From the NCBI RefSeq assembly GCF_936916975.1, contig NZ_CAKZGO010000007.1:186001-250000 (forward strand): a stretch of DNA of 64,000 nt, read 5' to 3'. Under the pieces are notes generated by a model, which saw only the letters and a list, made by a program, of their open reading frames with translations, was not told the DNA's origin and did not search any database. Below, one piece after another: positions 27,805 to 36,571 of this stretch (the first letter of the stretch is position 1; each line of letters opens with the position of its first letter). The stretch comes from an uncultured Dongia sp. GTDB taxonomy: Bacteria > Pseudomonadota > Alphaproteobacteria > Dongiales > Dongiaceae. Position numbers and translations under genes: made by a program.

Positions 27805-28845
27805 CTAATCCCTCTTCCCCGCCAGCGTCGCCAACGCGGCCCTGTCCCGCATCGCCTGCTCCTGCGCATTGGCGAGCCTCGCCTCGAACAGGCGCTGCGC
27901 TTCCTCATGAATGGGGCCATAGACCTCCATCCACAATTGAGCGTCGGTGGCGACGATCAATCGCCCGACCTGCCACGAGGTCGGTTCCGCGCGGCCATCC
28001 AGCCAGCTCTCCAAAATCTTCACCGAGATGCCGGCCGCTGCCGCCAGGATCTCCCGGCGCAGCGGTCCCACCGGTTCCATGCGCTTGCGCAAGGCGGCGG
28101 CCAGGCGCGCGCGATGGGCGTTGCGGCCCTGCACTTCCTGGTCGATCGCCAGCACCACACCGTTATCATTGTCGCTCTTCGACTTCTTCACGCCACCCGC
28201 GAAATGCGCGGGGAAGACCGAGGCGAGATACTGCCGGCAGATGCGCTTGGCCTCGGACCGGTTGAAGGTCTTGGGCTCCATGAGGCAGTCGAACCACATG
28301 CCGTCGATCATCGCATTCAAACCAGTCGCGATGTCGGCAGGACTGACACCCTCATAGCCGCCTTCCTGGATGATGCGCTGGCACAGCGTCTCGGTCTGGG
28401 CGAGATAGTCCTGCTCCAGGCGCTGCACCACGTCGTGATAGGCCTGGTTGCCGCGCGCTTCTGCCCAGAACGCGTACCAGATCGAGACCTTCTCGACATT
28501 GCACACGGTGGGATGGAAATCAGCCTCGATCATGGCTTCAAGCCCGGCGGCCGGCGCCACCTTGCCCTTGTTGATCGCCGCCTGCCAGAAGGCCGAATAC
28601 TCCTCGGCAATCTGCTCCAAGGTCGCGATCAGCAGCTGTTCCTTGGACTTGAAGTAGAAATTGACGATGCCCGGCGACAGGCCCGCCTCGGACGCGACAT
28701 GGGTCAGAGTCGCATTGGCGTAGCCGACCCTCCCAATCGCGCGAATTGTCGCATCTATCAACTGCTTACGACGGACTTCCTTGACGGCTTCGGCCTTGGC
28801 CATTGGCGCTTTAACCTTTTCACTGCCACTTACGGGAATCGGCAT
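27805..28845 (-). CDS. Long BetI-like TetR regulator with extra C-terminal domain
   Basis: A 346-residue protein, far longer than the usual 190-220. The N-terminal TetR helix-turn-helix (RRKQLIDATIRAIGRVGYAN, then ASEAGLSPGIVNFYFKSKEQ) and the ligand domain (IWYAFWAEARGNQAYHDVV) resemble BetI. From about residue 255 there is an additional segment whose RREILAAAAGISVKILESWL reads like a second helix-turn-helix. ATG 28845 is used; 28803 is an alternative that removes 14 residues. It is divergent from the aminotransferase, and the motif TAAATGTTCATTCA at 28885-28898 between them is a probable operator. Confidence 0.82.
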   Translation of the reverse strand: MPIPVSGSEKVKAPMAKAEAVKEVRRKQLIDATIRAIGRVGYANATLTHVASEAGLSPGIVNFYFKSKEQLLIATLEQIAEEYSAFWQAAINKGKVAPAAGLEAMIEADFHPTVCNVEKVSIWYAFWAEARGNQAYHDVVQRLEQDYLAQTETLCQRIIQEGGYEGVSPADIATGLNAMIDGMWFDCLMEPKTFNRSEAKRICRQYLASVFPAHFAGGVKKSKSDNDNGVVLAIDQEVQGRNAHRARLAAALRKRMEPVGPLRREILAAAAGISVKILESWLDGRAEPTSWQVGRLIVATDAQLWMEVYGPIHEEAQRLFEARLANAQEQAMRDRAALATLAGKRD

Positions 28846-28884
28846 AACCTCATGATATCTTTAACTTTGCTGCGCTCGCAACAT

Positions 28885-28898
28885 TAAATGTTCATTCA
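28885..28898. promoter_or_regulatory. Candidate TetR operator, second copy of the flavoprotein-operon motif
   Basis: TAAATGTTCATTCA differs at 2 of 14 positions from TGAATGATCATTCA (38246-38259). It lies in the AT-rich gap between the divergent long tetR and aminotransferase genes. A further half site CATTCA follows at about 28945. Confidence 0.55.
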
Positions 28899-29037
28899 GT
28901 GATATTGTCATTTTCTGAATCGCATGATAGATTTTTTATACAAACATTCAATGACCGGACGGTAACAGGCGCGTGATTTCTGCCGAACCGGGACGCGGGA
29001 CTTCCCGCATACCTTTGAGACCAATGGAGATTTTCAC

Positions 29038-30408
29038 ATGACCACGATCAAAACAGATCGTCGCAAAATGGATAAGAGCCAGGCCCATTTCCAAGAGGCC
29101 ATCAAGCATATGCCGCTCGGTGTCAGCTCCAACTTCCGCTACTGGGGCGACGAGAACACGGTCTTCGTGAAAAAAGGTAAGGGCGCCCGCCTCTGGGACA
29201 TCGACGGCAACGAATACATTGACTACCGCCTGGGCTATGGCCCGGCGATTCTCGGCCATTGCAACGACATCGTCGACCAGGCCGCCCATGAGGCGCAATC
29301 GATCGGCACTGTCTTTGCGCTCGGCACCGAAAAGGAAGTCACCGTCGCCAAGCTGATCAAGGAGATGATGCCGGCTGCTGAGCTGGTGCGTTTCTCGAAT
29401 TCCGGCACCGAAGCGGTGATGGCCGCCTTGCGCCTCGCGCGCGGCTATACCGGCAAGGACAATTACGTGACGTTCGAGGGCTCCTATCACGGCCTGTTCG
29501 ACGCCACCATGTGGACCGCCGATCCCGAGGACATGAAGGATCAGAGCAAGGATCCGGCCGTCATTCCCTATGGCCTCGGCATTCCGGCTGCCGTCCGTCA
29601 GCTGTTCTGGCAGGTGCCGTATAACGACGCGCAGCGCCTCGAAGACGTGCTGAAGAAGAACCATGACACCATCGCCGCCGTGCTCATCGAACCGATCCTC
29701 GGCAATTGCTGCGGCATTCCCTCGAAGCCGGAATTCATCAAGGCCGTACGCGAACTCTGCACCCGCTACGGCGTGCTGATGATCGTCGACGAGGTGAAGA
29801 CCGGTTTCCGCGTCGCCAAGGGCGGCGCCCAGGAACTCTATGGCATCCAGGCAGACATCTTCACCGTGGCGAAGGCGATGGCCAACGGCTACCCGATCTC
29901 GGCGATCGGCGGCAAGGAAGAGATCCTGCGCAAATACGGCAAGGGCGTTGCCCATGGCGGCACCTACACCGCGCAAGCCATGAGCCTCGCCGCGGCGGAA
30001 GCTACCTTGACCATCCTCAAGGACACGACCGCGCTGGCCGATATCGCGAGCTACGGCCAGTCGATGCAGGACGGCATGCACAAGGTGCTGAGCAAACGCG
30101 GCATCCCGCACAGCTTCACCGGCCACCAGTCGATGTCCGGCCTGTTCTTCAGCGCCGAAGCGCCGACCACCTATCGCAACTGGAAGCTCTCCGACTACAC
30201 CTTCTACGACACCATGGCCGGCATCCTCATCGACATGGGTGTCATGTGCGAACCGGACAGCCGCGAACCCTGGTTCATCTCCTCGGCCCACGACAAGAAG
30301 TGTCTCGACGAGACCCTGTTGAAGTTCGAGGAAGCCGTCGACCTCACCCTCGACGAACTCGGCCAAGGCCGCGAGACCGAAGACAAGCTGATGCCAGGTA
30401 TTGGCTGA
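29038..30408 (+). CDS. Class III aminotransferase (GSAM-like)
   Basis: A 456-residue PLP enzyme of the class III family, closest in pattern to glutamate-1-semialdehyde aminomutase-like and beta-amino-acid aminotransferases (MPLGVSSNFRYWGDENTVFV, SNSGTEAVMAALRLAR). The PLP lysine is in FTVAKAMANGYPISAIGG, and the PLP-contacting Asp in IVDEVKTGFR. It moves an amino group from an omega- or beta-amino substrate to a keto acid. Start 29038 has GGAG nine bases upstream. It is not expected to be HemL because the context is catabolic. Probably controlled by the divergent TetR. Confidence 0.85.
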   Translation: MTTIKTDRRKMDKSQAHFQEAIKHMPLGVSSNFRYWGDENTVFVKKGKGARLWDIDGNEYIDYRLGYGPAILGHCNDIVDQAAHEAQSIGTVFALGTEKEVTVAKLIKEMMPAAELVRFSNSGTEAVMAALRLARGYTGKDNYVTFEGSYHGLFDATMWTADPEDMKDQSKDPAVIPYGLGIPAAVRQLFWQVPYNDAQRLEDVLKKNHDTIAAVLIEPILGNCCGIPSKPEFIKAVRELCTRYGVLMIVDEVKTGFRVAKGGAQELYGIQADIFTVAKAMANGYPISAIGGKEEILRKYGKGVAHGGTYTAQAMSLAAAEATLTILKDTTALADIASYGQSMQDGMHKVLSKRGIPHSFTGHQSMSGLFFSAEAPTTYRNWKLSDYTFYDTMAGILIDMGVMCEPDSREPWFISSAHDKKCLDETLLKFEEAVDLTLDELGQGRETEDKLMPGIG

Positions 30409-30441
30409 GTCATCGGCTGACCCTATCGACCTGAAGGCAGC

Positions 30442-30476
30442 AACGGCGCCGTGGCAATACGGCGCCGTTCTTGTTT
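30442..30476 (+). terminator. Terminator after aminotransferase gene
   Basis: AACGGCGCCGT (30442-30452) pairs with ACGGCGCCGTT (30459-30469) and is followed by the T-rich CTTGTTT. Confidence 0.75.
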
Positions 30477-30481
30477 GTAGT

Positions 30482-30628
30482 GAGGAGCAGGCCCTGATCG
30501 ATAAATTATCTGTGGTATGCGTCGCCCTCTTCGGCGTGCTCTTGTCCGGTGAACAATTGTCCATGACACCCTGGGCCGGCATCTCACTTATTGTCGGGAG
30601 CGCGGGATTGCTCGTGTTTCGCTCCTAA
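30482..30628 (+). pseudogene. Remnant of a DMT/EamA-family transporter
   Basis: About 48 codons without a proper start encode LSVVCVALFGVLLSGEQLSM, then TPWAGISLIVGSAGLLVFRS and a stop. This is the pattern of the last two membrane helices of EamA/DMT permeases (usually about 290 residues). The rest of the gene is missing, and a terminator lies directly before it. I read it as the 3' end of a deleted transporter gene. Confidence 0.6.
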
Positions 30629-30800
30629 GCATCGGCGCGCTTCTTCATCAGCGCACATCCCTGTCGTCATAAGCGAAATTGCCGATAATTTTCGCGATGT
30701 AATATCTGCCAAAATGCTGAAGAACATGAGCATTTGACCCACCAGCAAGCGCCTGGAACTATCGACTCCCATCACGTCGACAAAGTCAGGGGAGCTCGTC

Positions 30801-32828
30801 ATGGCAGAGATCATCGGCACCAACGGCGACGACTACATTTCCTACGGCAGCAATTTGGCGGACATCATCCGCGGCCTCGGTGGCAACGATATTCTTTGGG
30901 GCGGCGAGCGCGGTGACATCCTCGACGGCGGCGATGGCATCGACACCGCCGACTATCGCTATGGGCCAGGCGCCGTCTTTGTCGACATGCGCCTCGCCGT
31001 GCAAACCGGCATCGGCGATGCGGCCGGCGACCAACTGATCTCCATAGAGAATCTGGCTGGATCTGCCTATGCCGATACGCTCATCGGCGATGACGGCAAC
31101 AACACGATCCGCGGTGGCAAAGGTGCCGACCAGATCGACGGCAGTGGTGGCACCGACCGCGCCAGCTATGCCCACTCCGCTTTCGCTGTAGATGTCGACC
31201 TCGCACGGGCCGTGCAGCTGGGCGGCGATGCCCAGGGGGATACACTTGCGAACATCGAGAATATTACTGGCTCCGATCATAATGACCGCCTTGCGGGCAA
31301 TGATCTCAGAAACGAGTTCAGCGGCGGTCTCGGCGCTGATCAGATCGATGGCCGCGGTGGCCGCGACTTCGTCGATTACCGCGGTTCAAGCGGTGTCGAT
31401 ATCGATCTTGCCCGTGCCACGCAATCCGGCGGCCATGCCGAGGGCGACCAACTGGTCTCCATCGAGAACGTTCGCGGCAGCACCGCTGACGACCGCATCG
31501 TCGGCACCAGCGGCGCCAACGAACTCATCGGCGATGCCGGCAACGATTATCTCGACGGCGCAGGCGGCAACGACCTCCTCAAAGGCATGACCGGCGACGA
31601 CACCATCGCCACCCGCAGTCACGGCTTTGCCGATGGCGGCGCCGGCTTCGACACGCTGGTGGTGCAATTCGACGAACGCGACCCCTATGACGGGGTCGAA
31701 GTCTATATCGACAGCACGGGCGCGCTGTCGAGCCGCTATTACAGCGATTACGACCCGCCTGCCGGCTACAATCTCGGCGCCGTCAATTTCGAGCGGGTCG
31801 ATCTCACCGGCACGCAATGGTCCGACTTCCTGATGGGCACCAGCGGCGGCGACGTGTTGCGCGGCGGCGGCGGTGACGATTATCTCCTGGGCGGCATCGG
31901 CGATTCCCTCAATGGCGGCGACGGCCGTGATGCGGTCGAACTGCGTTACGACCCGAACACGACCGAGGACATCTTCGTCGACCTCACAACGAGCTTCGCC
32001 ACGGGCGTCAATGTCCTCGTCAATTTTGAAGACCTCACGGTCACCACGGCTCGCGGCGGCGACCACATCATCGGCGGCACCGAAATGAACTACGTCAACA
32101 CGCAAGGTGGCGACGATATCGTCCAGCTCTCGGGGCACCACAACTACGCCGATCTCAATCCCGGCGATTTCGACGACTTCGACACCTATGTCGGTGGCGA
32201 TGGCGTCGACCAGGTCTGGGTCGGCAGTCGCGGCTATGTCAATGGTGGGGGTGGCACCGAAGACGTCGTCGGCCTGCGCTTCTATGGCAGCGATGCGGTG
32301 ACCTTCAATGCCGCCGGCAATTATTCCAGCACCGGCCTCACCTTCGAGAATTTCGAAACCTTCAACATCTACCGCGAGAATACGACGGCCGGCGATACGC
32401 TCCACCTCGGCGAAGGCCACGACTTCGTCTCCGGTGGCGGCGGCGATGACCTCATCGACGGGCATGGTGGTTACGACATTTTGCGCGGCGGGCTCGGCCA
32501 TGACACATTGGCAGGCGGCACCGGCGACGACCAGCTTTACGGCGACCAGGGCCACGACAATCTCCGCGGCGATGCCGGCTCGGATCGCTTCTATTTCAGC
32601 CAGGGACAGGACGTCGTCACCGATTTCAGCGCTGCCGACGGCGACATGATCATCATCGGGGCAGATTTCCAGGATGACGACCACGACAGCTTTGCCGACC
32701 TGATGGCCCACGCCCAGGACACAGTGGCAGGCCTGCTGCTCACCAGCAGCGACAGTGCCTCGACGCTATTGCTGGCCGGGGTCACCAGGTCCGATCTGAC
32801 GGCAGAGAATGTCGACTTTCTGGTGTAG
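30801..32828 (+). CDS. RTX calcium-binding repeat protein
   Basis: A 675-residue acidic protein with many RTX-type nonapeptides (GGxGxDxUx), for example GGNDILWGG, GGDGIDTAD, GDAGNDYLDG, GGLGHDTLAGG. Such repeats wind into beta-rolls when they bind calcium outside the cell. The repeats come in blocks separated by beta-rich stretches. There is no N-terminal signal peptide, and the C-terminus (SDLTAENVDFLV) fits an uncleaved type I secretion signal. No HlyB/HlyD/TolC genes are within the window. No enzymatic domain is visible. Start 30801 has GGGGAG upstream. Confidence 0.88.
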   Translation: MAEIIGTNGDDYISYGSNLADIIRGLGGNDILWGGERGDILDGGDGIDTADYRYGPGAVFVDMRLAVQTGIGDAAGDQLISIENLAGSAYADTLIGDDGNNTIRGGKGADQIDGSGGTDRASYAHSAFAVDVDLARAVQLGGDAQGDTLANIENITGSDHNDRLAGNDLRNEFSGGLGADQIDGRGGRDFVDYRGSSGVDIDLARATQSGGHAEGDQLVSIENVRGSTADDRIVGTSGANELIGDAGNDYLDGAGGNDLLKGMTGDDTIATRSHGFADGGAGFDTLVVQFDERDPYDGVEVYIDSTGALSSRYYSDYDPPAGYNLGAVNFERVDLTGTQWSDFLMGTSGGDVLRGGGGDDYLLGGIGDSLNGGDGRDAVELRYDPNTTEDIFVDLTTSFATGVNVLVNFEDLTVTTARGGDHIIGGTEMNYVNTQGGDDIVQLSGHHNYADLNPGDFDDFDTYVGGDGVDQVWVGSRGYVNGGGGTEDVVGLRFYGSDAVTFNAAGNYSSTGLTFENFETFNIYRENTTAGDTLHLGEGHDFVSGGGGDDLIDGHGGYDILRGGLGHDTLAGGTGDDQLYGDQGHDNLRGDAGSDRFYFSQGQDVVTDFSAADGDMIIIGADFQDDDHDSFADLMAHAQDTVAGLLLTSSDSASTLLLAGVTRSDLTAENVDFLV

Positions 32829-32835
32829 GGTTCGC

Positions 32836-32985
32836 CCCCTCTCCCCCACCCTCCCCCACCGCCGACGAATGTCGGCCTTCGCCGACTGCGGGGGGAGGGA
32901 GTTCTACCGAGTTCGCTCAGGCGATTGCGTTCAAGTCCGCTAGGATTCCCTCCCCCCAACGTGGGGGAGGGTTAGGGAGAGGGGG
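32836..32985. repeat. Paired REP-like element, family B copy 1, interrupted by a D repeat
   Basis: The right arm (32950-32985, core CTCCCCCCAACGTGGGGGAG) is identical over 36 bases to the right arm of copy 2 at 45585-45620. The left arm starts CCCCCTCTCCCCCACC but is split in its loop by the 28-base D repeat (32864-32891) before resuming GGGGGGAG. The right arm supplies the last five codons and stop of the tetR gene at 32972. Confidence 0.85.
32864..32891 (+). repeat. D repeat copy 1
   Basis: GACGAATGTCGGCCTTCGCC followed by GACTGCGG; 25 of 28 bases match copy 2 at 33729-33756. The two are direct repeats on either side of the BetI-like tetR gene. Confidence 0.75.
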
Positions 32986-33637
32986 TCTTCTCGCTATCCA
33001 GCTTGTTCAATTTCTCCCGCTGAACATAATACAGATCAAGCAGCTTGATGAACGCCATGCAGGACCGCACGGCATCCTTGGTCTTGAAGGTCTTTGGGTA
33101 AAGCAGCGCCTGCAGCCAGAATCCGTCGATCATTGCTGAAAGTGCGCCGGCCACACGAATGGCGACCTTCTTCGCGTCCTTGATCGCCTCGGGTTGGGAG
33201 ATGATCAGATTATAGATCTGATGCTCCAACTCCTTGACATAGCGCCGCTCGACGGCCGTCGCAGCATCGCGGAACTTGTCGCGCAACTGCGGGTCCGACC
33301 AGAAGCTGAACCACACAGCCAGCTTCGCGCTGGTAAAGACGTCGCGGTCGAAATAGGCCTCGATCATCGCCTGCAGCCGCAGCCAGGGATCAAGCGGTGC
33401 CGCTTTGACGCGGACGTTCCAGACCAGCTGATATTCCTCGGCAAGATATTTGAAAACCTCCTCGAACAGCTTGTCCTTGCTCTTGAAATGGAAGTTCATC
33501 AAGCCGATCGACACGCCCGCCGATTTGGCCACCCGGCTCACTGTCGTGCCGTGATAGCCAAAGGCGGCGATGACCGCGATGGTCGCCTCGACCAGCTCTT
33601 TCTTGCGATTGCTGCGGATGGGAATGTTCTTGGCCAT
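32972..33637 (-). CDS. BetI-like TetR regulator
   Basis: A 221-residue TetR regulator. The helix-turn-helix is ELVEATIAVIAAFGYHGTTV then AKSAGVSIGLMNFHFKSKDK. The ligand domain contains KLAVWFSFWSDPQLRDKF and IDGFWLQALLYPKTF, characteristic of BetI and related sensors of quaternary amine pathways. Start 33637 follows GGTAGG. It lies 139 bases downstream of the GcvT-like gene on the same strand, separated by a large inverted repeat. It is a candidate regulator of the two-flavoprotein operon through the 38242-38282 dyad. The last codons lie in repeat B. Confidence 0.87.
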   Translation of the reverse strand: MAKNIPIRSNRKKELVEATIAVIAAFGYHGTTVSRVAKSAGVSIGLMNFHFKSKDKLFEEVFKYLAEEYQLVWNVRVKAAPLDPWLRLQAMIEAYFDRDVFTSAKLAVWFSFWSDPQLRDKFRDAATAVERRYVKELEHQIYNLIISQPEAIKDAKKVAIRVAGALSAMIDGFWLQALLYPKTFKTKDAVRSCMAFIKLLDLYYVQREKLNKLDSEKTPSP

Positions 33638-33653
33638 TTAACCTACCGTCATG

Positions 33654-33722
33654 GTCCGCGAAGGCGGACCACCCACGAGTTTGTCGGCCACTGAAGATAG
33701 CAATTCGTGGGTGGTCCGCCCC
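33654..33722. repeat. Nested inverted repeat upstream of tetR
   Basis: GGCGGACCACCCACGA (33665-33680) and TCGTGGGTGGTCCGCC (33707-33722) are perfect 16-base inverted repeats. A second hairpin TGGTCCGC/GCGGACCA (33654-33661, 33666-33673) overlaps the left arm. It may act as terminator of the upstream operon or be a small mobile repeat. Confidence 0.75.
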
Positions 33723-33728
33723 AGCTGA

Positions 33729-33756
33729 CGAATGTCGGCATACGCCGACGGCGGAC
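33729..33756 (+). repeat. D repeat copy 2
   Basis: GACGAATGTCGGCATACGCC followed by GACGGCGG. It contains the small palindrome GTCGGC-ATAC-GCCGAC-like stem seen in copy 1. Confidence 0.75.
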
Positions 33757-33776
33757 TATGACGATTTGGAGTCACC

Positions 33777-34967
33777 TCACACAATCTCCTTCTTCCGGGG
33801 CGGATCGAAGAACATCCGGTTCCGGGTCCAGCACTTCACCATGCTGCGCTCGATCTTCTTCTCCTTGGGATACCAGATCTCGATCCACATTTCAGTACCG
33901 GGCTTCGTGAAGGCCGGCGGGATCTGCGCAAAGGCGATGTTCTTCTTCAACAGGGGCGACCACATGGCCGACGTGGTGAGGCCCAGCTCCTTGGTGCCCT
34001 TCTGATCGGCGTAGAGGAAGGCGCCTGGTGCCGGCTTGCGACCCTGGATCTCGATACCTGAGAGGATGAAGCGCGACGATCCTTCAGCCTTCTCCTTCTG
34101 CAGTGCGCGCTTACCCACAAAATAGGCATCCTTCTTCAGTGCCACCGCCCAGCCGATCCCGGCCTCGATAGGCGAGATACGCTGCGTCGGCCGGACCGCA
34201 TGATGCGAGCCGATGTAATCCGCATCGACCAGGATGAAGCCGGCCTCGATCCGCGTCATCTCCAATGCATGGCCACCCATCGGCGCGATCTTGTGGGGAT
34301 CGCCCAGGCGAAACAGGCTTTCCCATAGCCAGGGCGCATCGTGCGGCTTCACCCAGATCTCATAGCCGAGATCACCGGTAAATCCGGCGCGGTCGATGCG
34401 CAGCCAATGCCCGTCGATACTCGTCTCCATGATGCCGAAATGCGGCAGCTTGCCGATCGCTTGCACACCCAACACTTCCAGAATGGCCCGCGAATTCGGT
34501 CCCTGCAGCGACAGCCCCGCCAGTTGATCAGAGATCTCCTCGATCTCAACCGAGAATCCATAGGCGCTCTCATTCAACCAATGCAACTGGTGCAGCGCCG
34601 CATTGAGCAGAAAGTCGTTCGGCCCCAGGCGGAACAGCGTCCCCTCCTCGATCATGCGGCCGTCATCGTCGCACCAGGCGGTATAAGCGACATTCATCGG
34701 CGCCACCTTGGTAAGGTCGCGCGTCACCAGGTAATTGGCGAACTTGGCCGCATCCTTCCCCTTGATCGCATATTTGATCAGCGGCGAGACGTCATAGACC
34801 GTGGCACCGTTGCGGGTCGCCATGTACTCCGACTGTGTGGAATCATAGAAGGCCGGCGAATAATAGCCCTGCCAGCGAATCCAACCTGCGCCATGCATCA
34901 TGGCTTCCATGGCATCATGGAACGGCGTCTTCTTCAGGAACGGCTTCAGATGCTGGACATGGGTCAT
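33777..34967 (-). CDS. GcvT-like aminomethyltransferase/demethylase family protein
   Basis: A 396-residue protein of the folate-binding GcvT family, which includes glycine-cleavage T-protein, the folate domains of dimethylglycine/sarcosine oxidases and DMSP demethylase. Signatures are DVSPLIKYAIKGKDAAKFAN, FTGDLGYEIWV and GIGWAVALKKDAYFVGKRAL. At the place of the usual IDD motif it has MIEEGTLFRL. No H- or P-protein gene is nearby, so it is not the glycine-cleavage T-protein. It probably moves a methyl group from an N- or S-methyl compound to THF. The start overlaps the preceding stop by one base (TGATG). Confidence 0.83.
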   Translation of the reverse strand: MTHVQHLKPFLKKTPFHDAMEAMMHGAGWIRWQGYYSPAFYDSTQSEYMATRNGATVYDVSPLIKYAIKGKDAAKFANYLVTRDLTKVAPMNVAYTAWCDDDGRMIEEGTLFRLGPNDFLLNAALHQLHWLNESAYGFSVEIEEISDQLAGLSLQGPNSRAILEVLGVQAIGKLPHFGIMETSIDGHWLRIDRAGFTGDLGYEIWVKPHDAPWLWESLFRLGDPHKIAPMGGHALEMTRIEAGFILVDADYIGSHHAVRPTQRISPIEAGIGWAVALKKDAYFVGKRALQKEKAEGSSRFILSGIEIQGRKPAPGAFLYADQKGTKELGLTTSAMWSPLLKKNIAFAQIPPAFTKPGTEMWIEIWYPKEKKIERSMVKCWTRNRMFFDPPRKKEIV

Positions 34968-36571
34968 CAGGCAGCTCCCTTCCTGGCGGTGCTCTTTCGG
35001 ATATCCTTCAAGATCTCGCGCGCGGCATTGGCGCCTGCCGCCCCTGAGACGTTGCCCCCTGGATGCGCGCCCGCGCCGCACAGCCACAACCCCGGCAGCG
35101 GCATCTTGTATTGCTGGAACGATGCTGCCGGTCGCAGGAAGAACACCTGATCCAGGGTCACTTCGCCCTGATGCCACTGGCCGCCAGAGAGATTGAACTT
35201 GGTTTCGAGATCATGCGGCGTCAGCACCTCCGACGCCGTCACCTGATTGCGCACGCCCGGCGCCACCTGATCGAGCACGTTCAACGTGCGCTCTAGCACC
35301 TGCGACCGCGCCGCATCCTGCGTCGTCTCGCGCAGTTTATAAGGCGCGTATTGGCACAGGATCGACGCCACATGCTTGCCTGACGGTGCCAGACTTGGAT
35401 CGGTCAATGTCGGAATGACGATCTCCAGCGCCGGATTGTCGGAGACGCGGCCATACTTCGCACAGTCAAAGGCGCGCTCGACATAATTGGTCGACGGTGC
35501 CACCACCATGCGCCCCTGCGCCTGCTTGAACACATCCGGCAGGCTGTCCAGCGCCAGATGCACCTTGGCAACACAGCCGTTCATCCGGAGGTGTCGCATG
35601 CGGCGCAGGAATTCGGTGTCAAGATTGCCGGGTTCGACCAGATGCAACAGCGTCCGTTGCGGATCGGCACTCGACGCCACGATCGGCGCGCGGATTTCCT
35701 CGCCATTCGCCAGCACCACGCCGACGGCCACTTCCTTCTCGATCAGAATATGGCCGACCGGCGCCTGCGTGCGAATGGTGACACCGGCAGCCTTCGCCGC
35801 CCCGAGCAGCGCGTCCACCACGGCGCCCATGCCGCCTTGCGGCAGGAACAATCCACCCTGCCCGTGCTTCACATTCATCGAGGCCAGGCGATACAGCAGG
35901 TTGAAGACGGTGTTGGGTGAGCGCGGCCCGAGATAGACGCCGAGCGTCGCCTCGAATCCCAGCAACCCTTTGATGATATCGCTTTCGAAGAAGTCGTTGG
36001 CGAGGTCGGCGACATTGATGGTGAGGATACGGGACATTTCCAGCATGTCCTTCTTGCCCATCAGGCGCAGCTGCACCGCGAACATGCCAAGCGCCAGCTT
36101 GGTCTGGAAATCATTGGCGGCCGGCGACGGGCTGGGGGGTGTCTTCAGCAGGAAACTGCCGAGTGCGCCCGCCAGCTTCACCAAGCGTTCCATGCGCGGA
36201 TGATAGGCCTGGGCATCGGCCGGCGAGAACCGCGCCAGCGAGGCCTGGGTCGTTGCCTTGTCGTCGGTGATGTCGAGCCGACCTCCACCTGGCAGCATGG
36301 CGGAGGTACCGATACGGTGCTGCGTGGCCTGCAGGCCGTGGGATTCCAGGCCGAGATCGCTGATCACCTTGGGATGCAGCGCATGCAGGATATGGGCAAC
36401 GGCCGACGTGCGATAGCCCTTGGCGAATTCCCGCGTCTGCGCGGCGCCGCCTGGCTGCTCGCCCGCTTCCAGCACCAGCACCTTCTGCCCTGCCTTGGCG
36501 AGATAGGTCGCGGTGACCAGGCCGTTATGGCCGGCGCCGATGACGATGACGTCGTAGTTCTGGGCGCTCAT
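34967..36571 (-). CDS. Phytoene-desaturase-like FAD oxidoreductase (second of pair)
   Basis: A 534-residue flavoprotein of the CrtI/PYROXD2-like family. The N-terminal Rossmann motif is DVIVIGAGHNGLVTATYLAK, and the C-terminal FAD motif LCGAGAHPGGNVSGAAGANA. Despite the family name no carotenoid genes are near. The neighbours suggest oxidation of an amine or related substrate. It starts at the TGATG overlap with the gene before it, and its own stop overlaps the GcvT-like gene in the same way. It is a diverged paralogue of its operon partner. Confidence 0.85.
   Translation of the reverse strand: MSAQNYDVIVIGAGHNGLVTATYLAKAGQKVLVLEAGEQPGGAAQTREFAKGYRTSAVAHILHALHPKVISDLGLESHGLQATQHRIGTSAMLPGGGRLDITDDKATTQASLARFSPADAQAYHPRMERLVKLAGALGSFLLKTPPSPSPAANDFQTKLALGMFAVQLRLMGKKDMLEMSRILTINVADLANDFFESDIIKGLLGFEATLGVYLGPRSPNTVFNLLYRLASMNVKHGQGGLFLPQGGMGAVVDALLGAAKAAGVTIRTQAPVGHILIEKEVAVGVVLANGEEIRAPIVASSADPQRTLLHLVEPGNLDTEFLRRMRHLRMNGCVAKVHLALDSLPDVFKQAQGRMVVAPSTNYVERAFDCAKYGRVSDNPALEIVIPTLTDPSLAPSGKHVASILCQYAPYKLRETTQDAARSQVLERTLNVLDQVAPGVRNQVTASEVLTPHDLETKFNLSGGQWHQGEVTLDQVFFLRPAASFQQYKMPLPGLWLCGAGAHPGGNVSGAAGANAAREILKDIRKSTARKGAA

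Noticed and set aside
31386-32711. A 441-codon minus-strand frame opposite the RTX gene
   Set aside because: Repeat codons read backwards give Val/Ala/Asp-rich sequence without motifs.
33777-34967. Glycine-cleavage T-protein (gcvT)
   Set aside because: Family similarity is clear, but gcvH/gcvP are absent, the IDD site is altered and the operon partners are flavoproteins.
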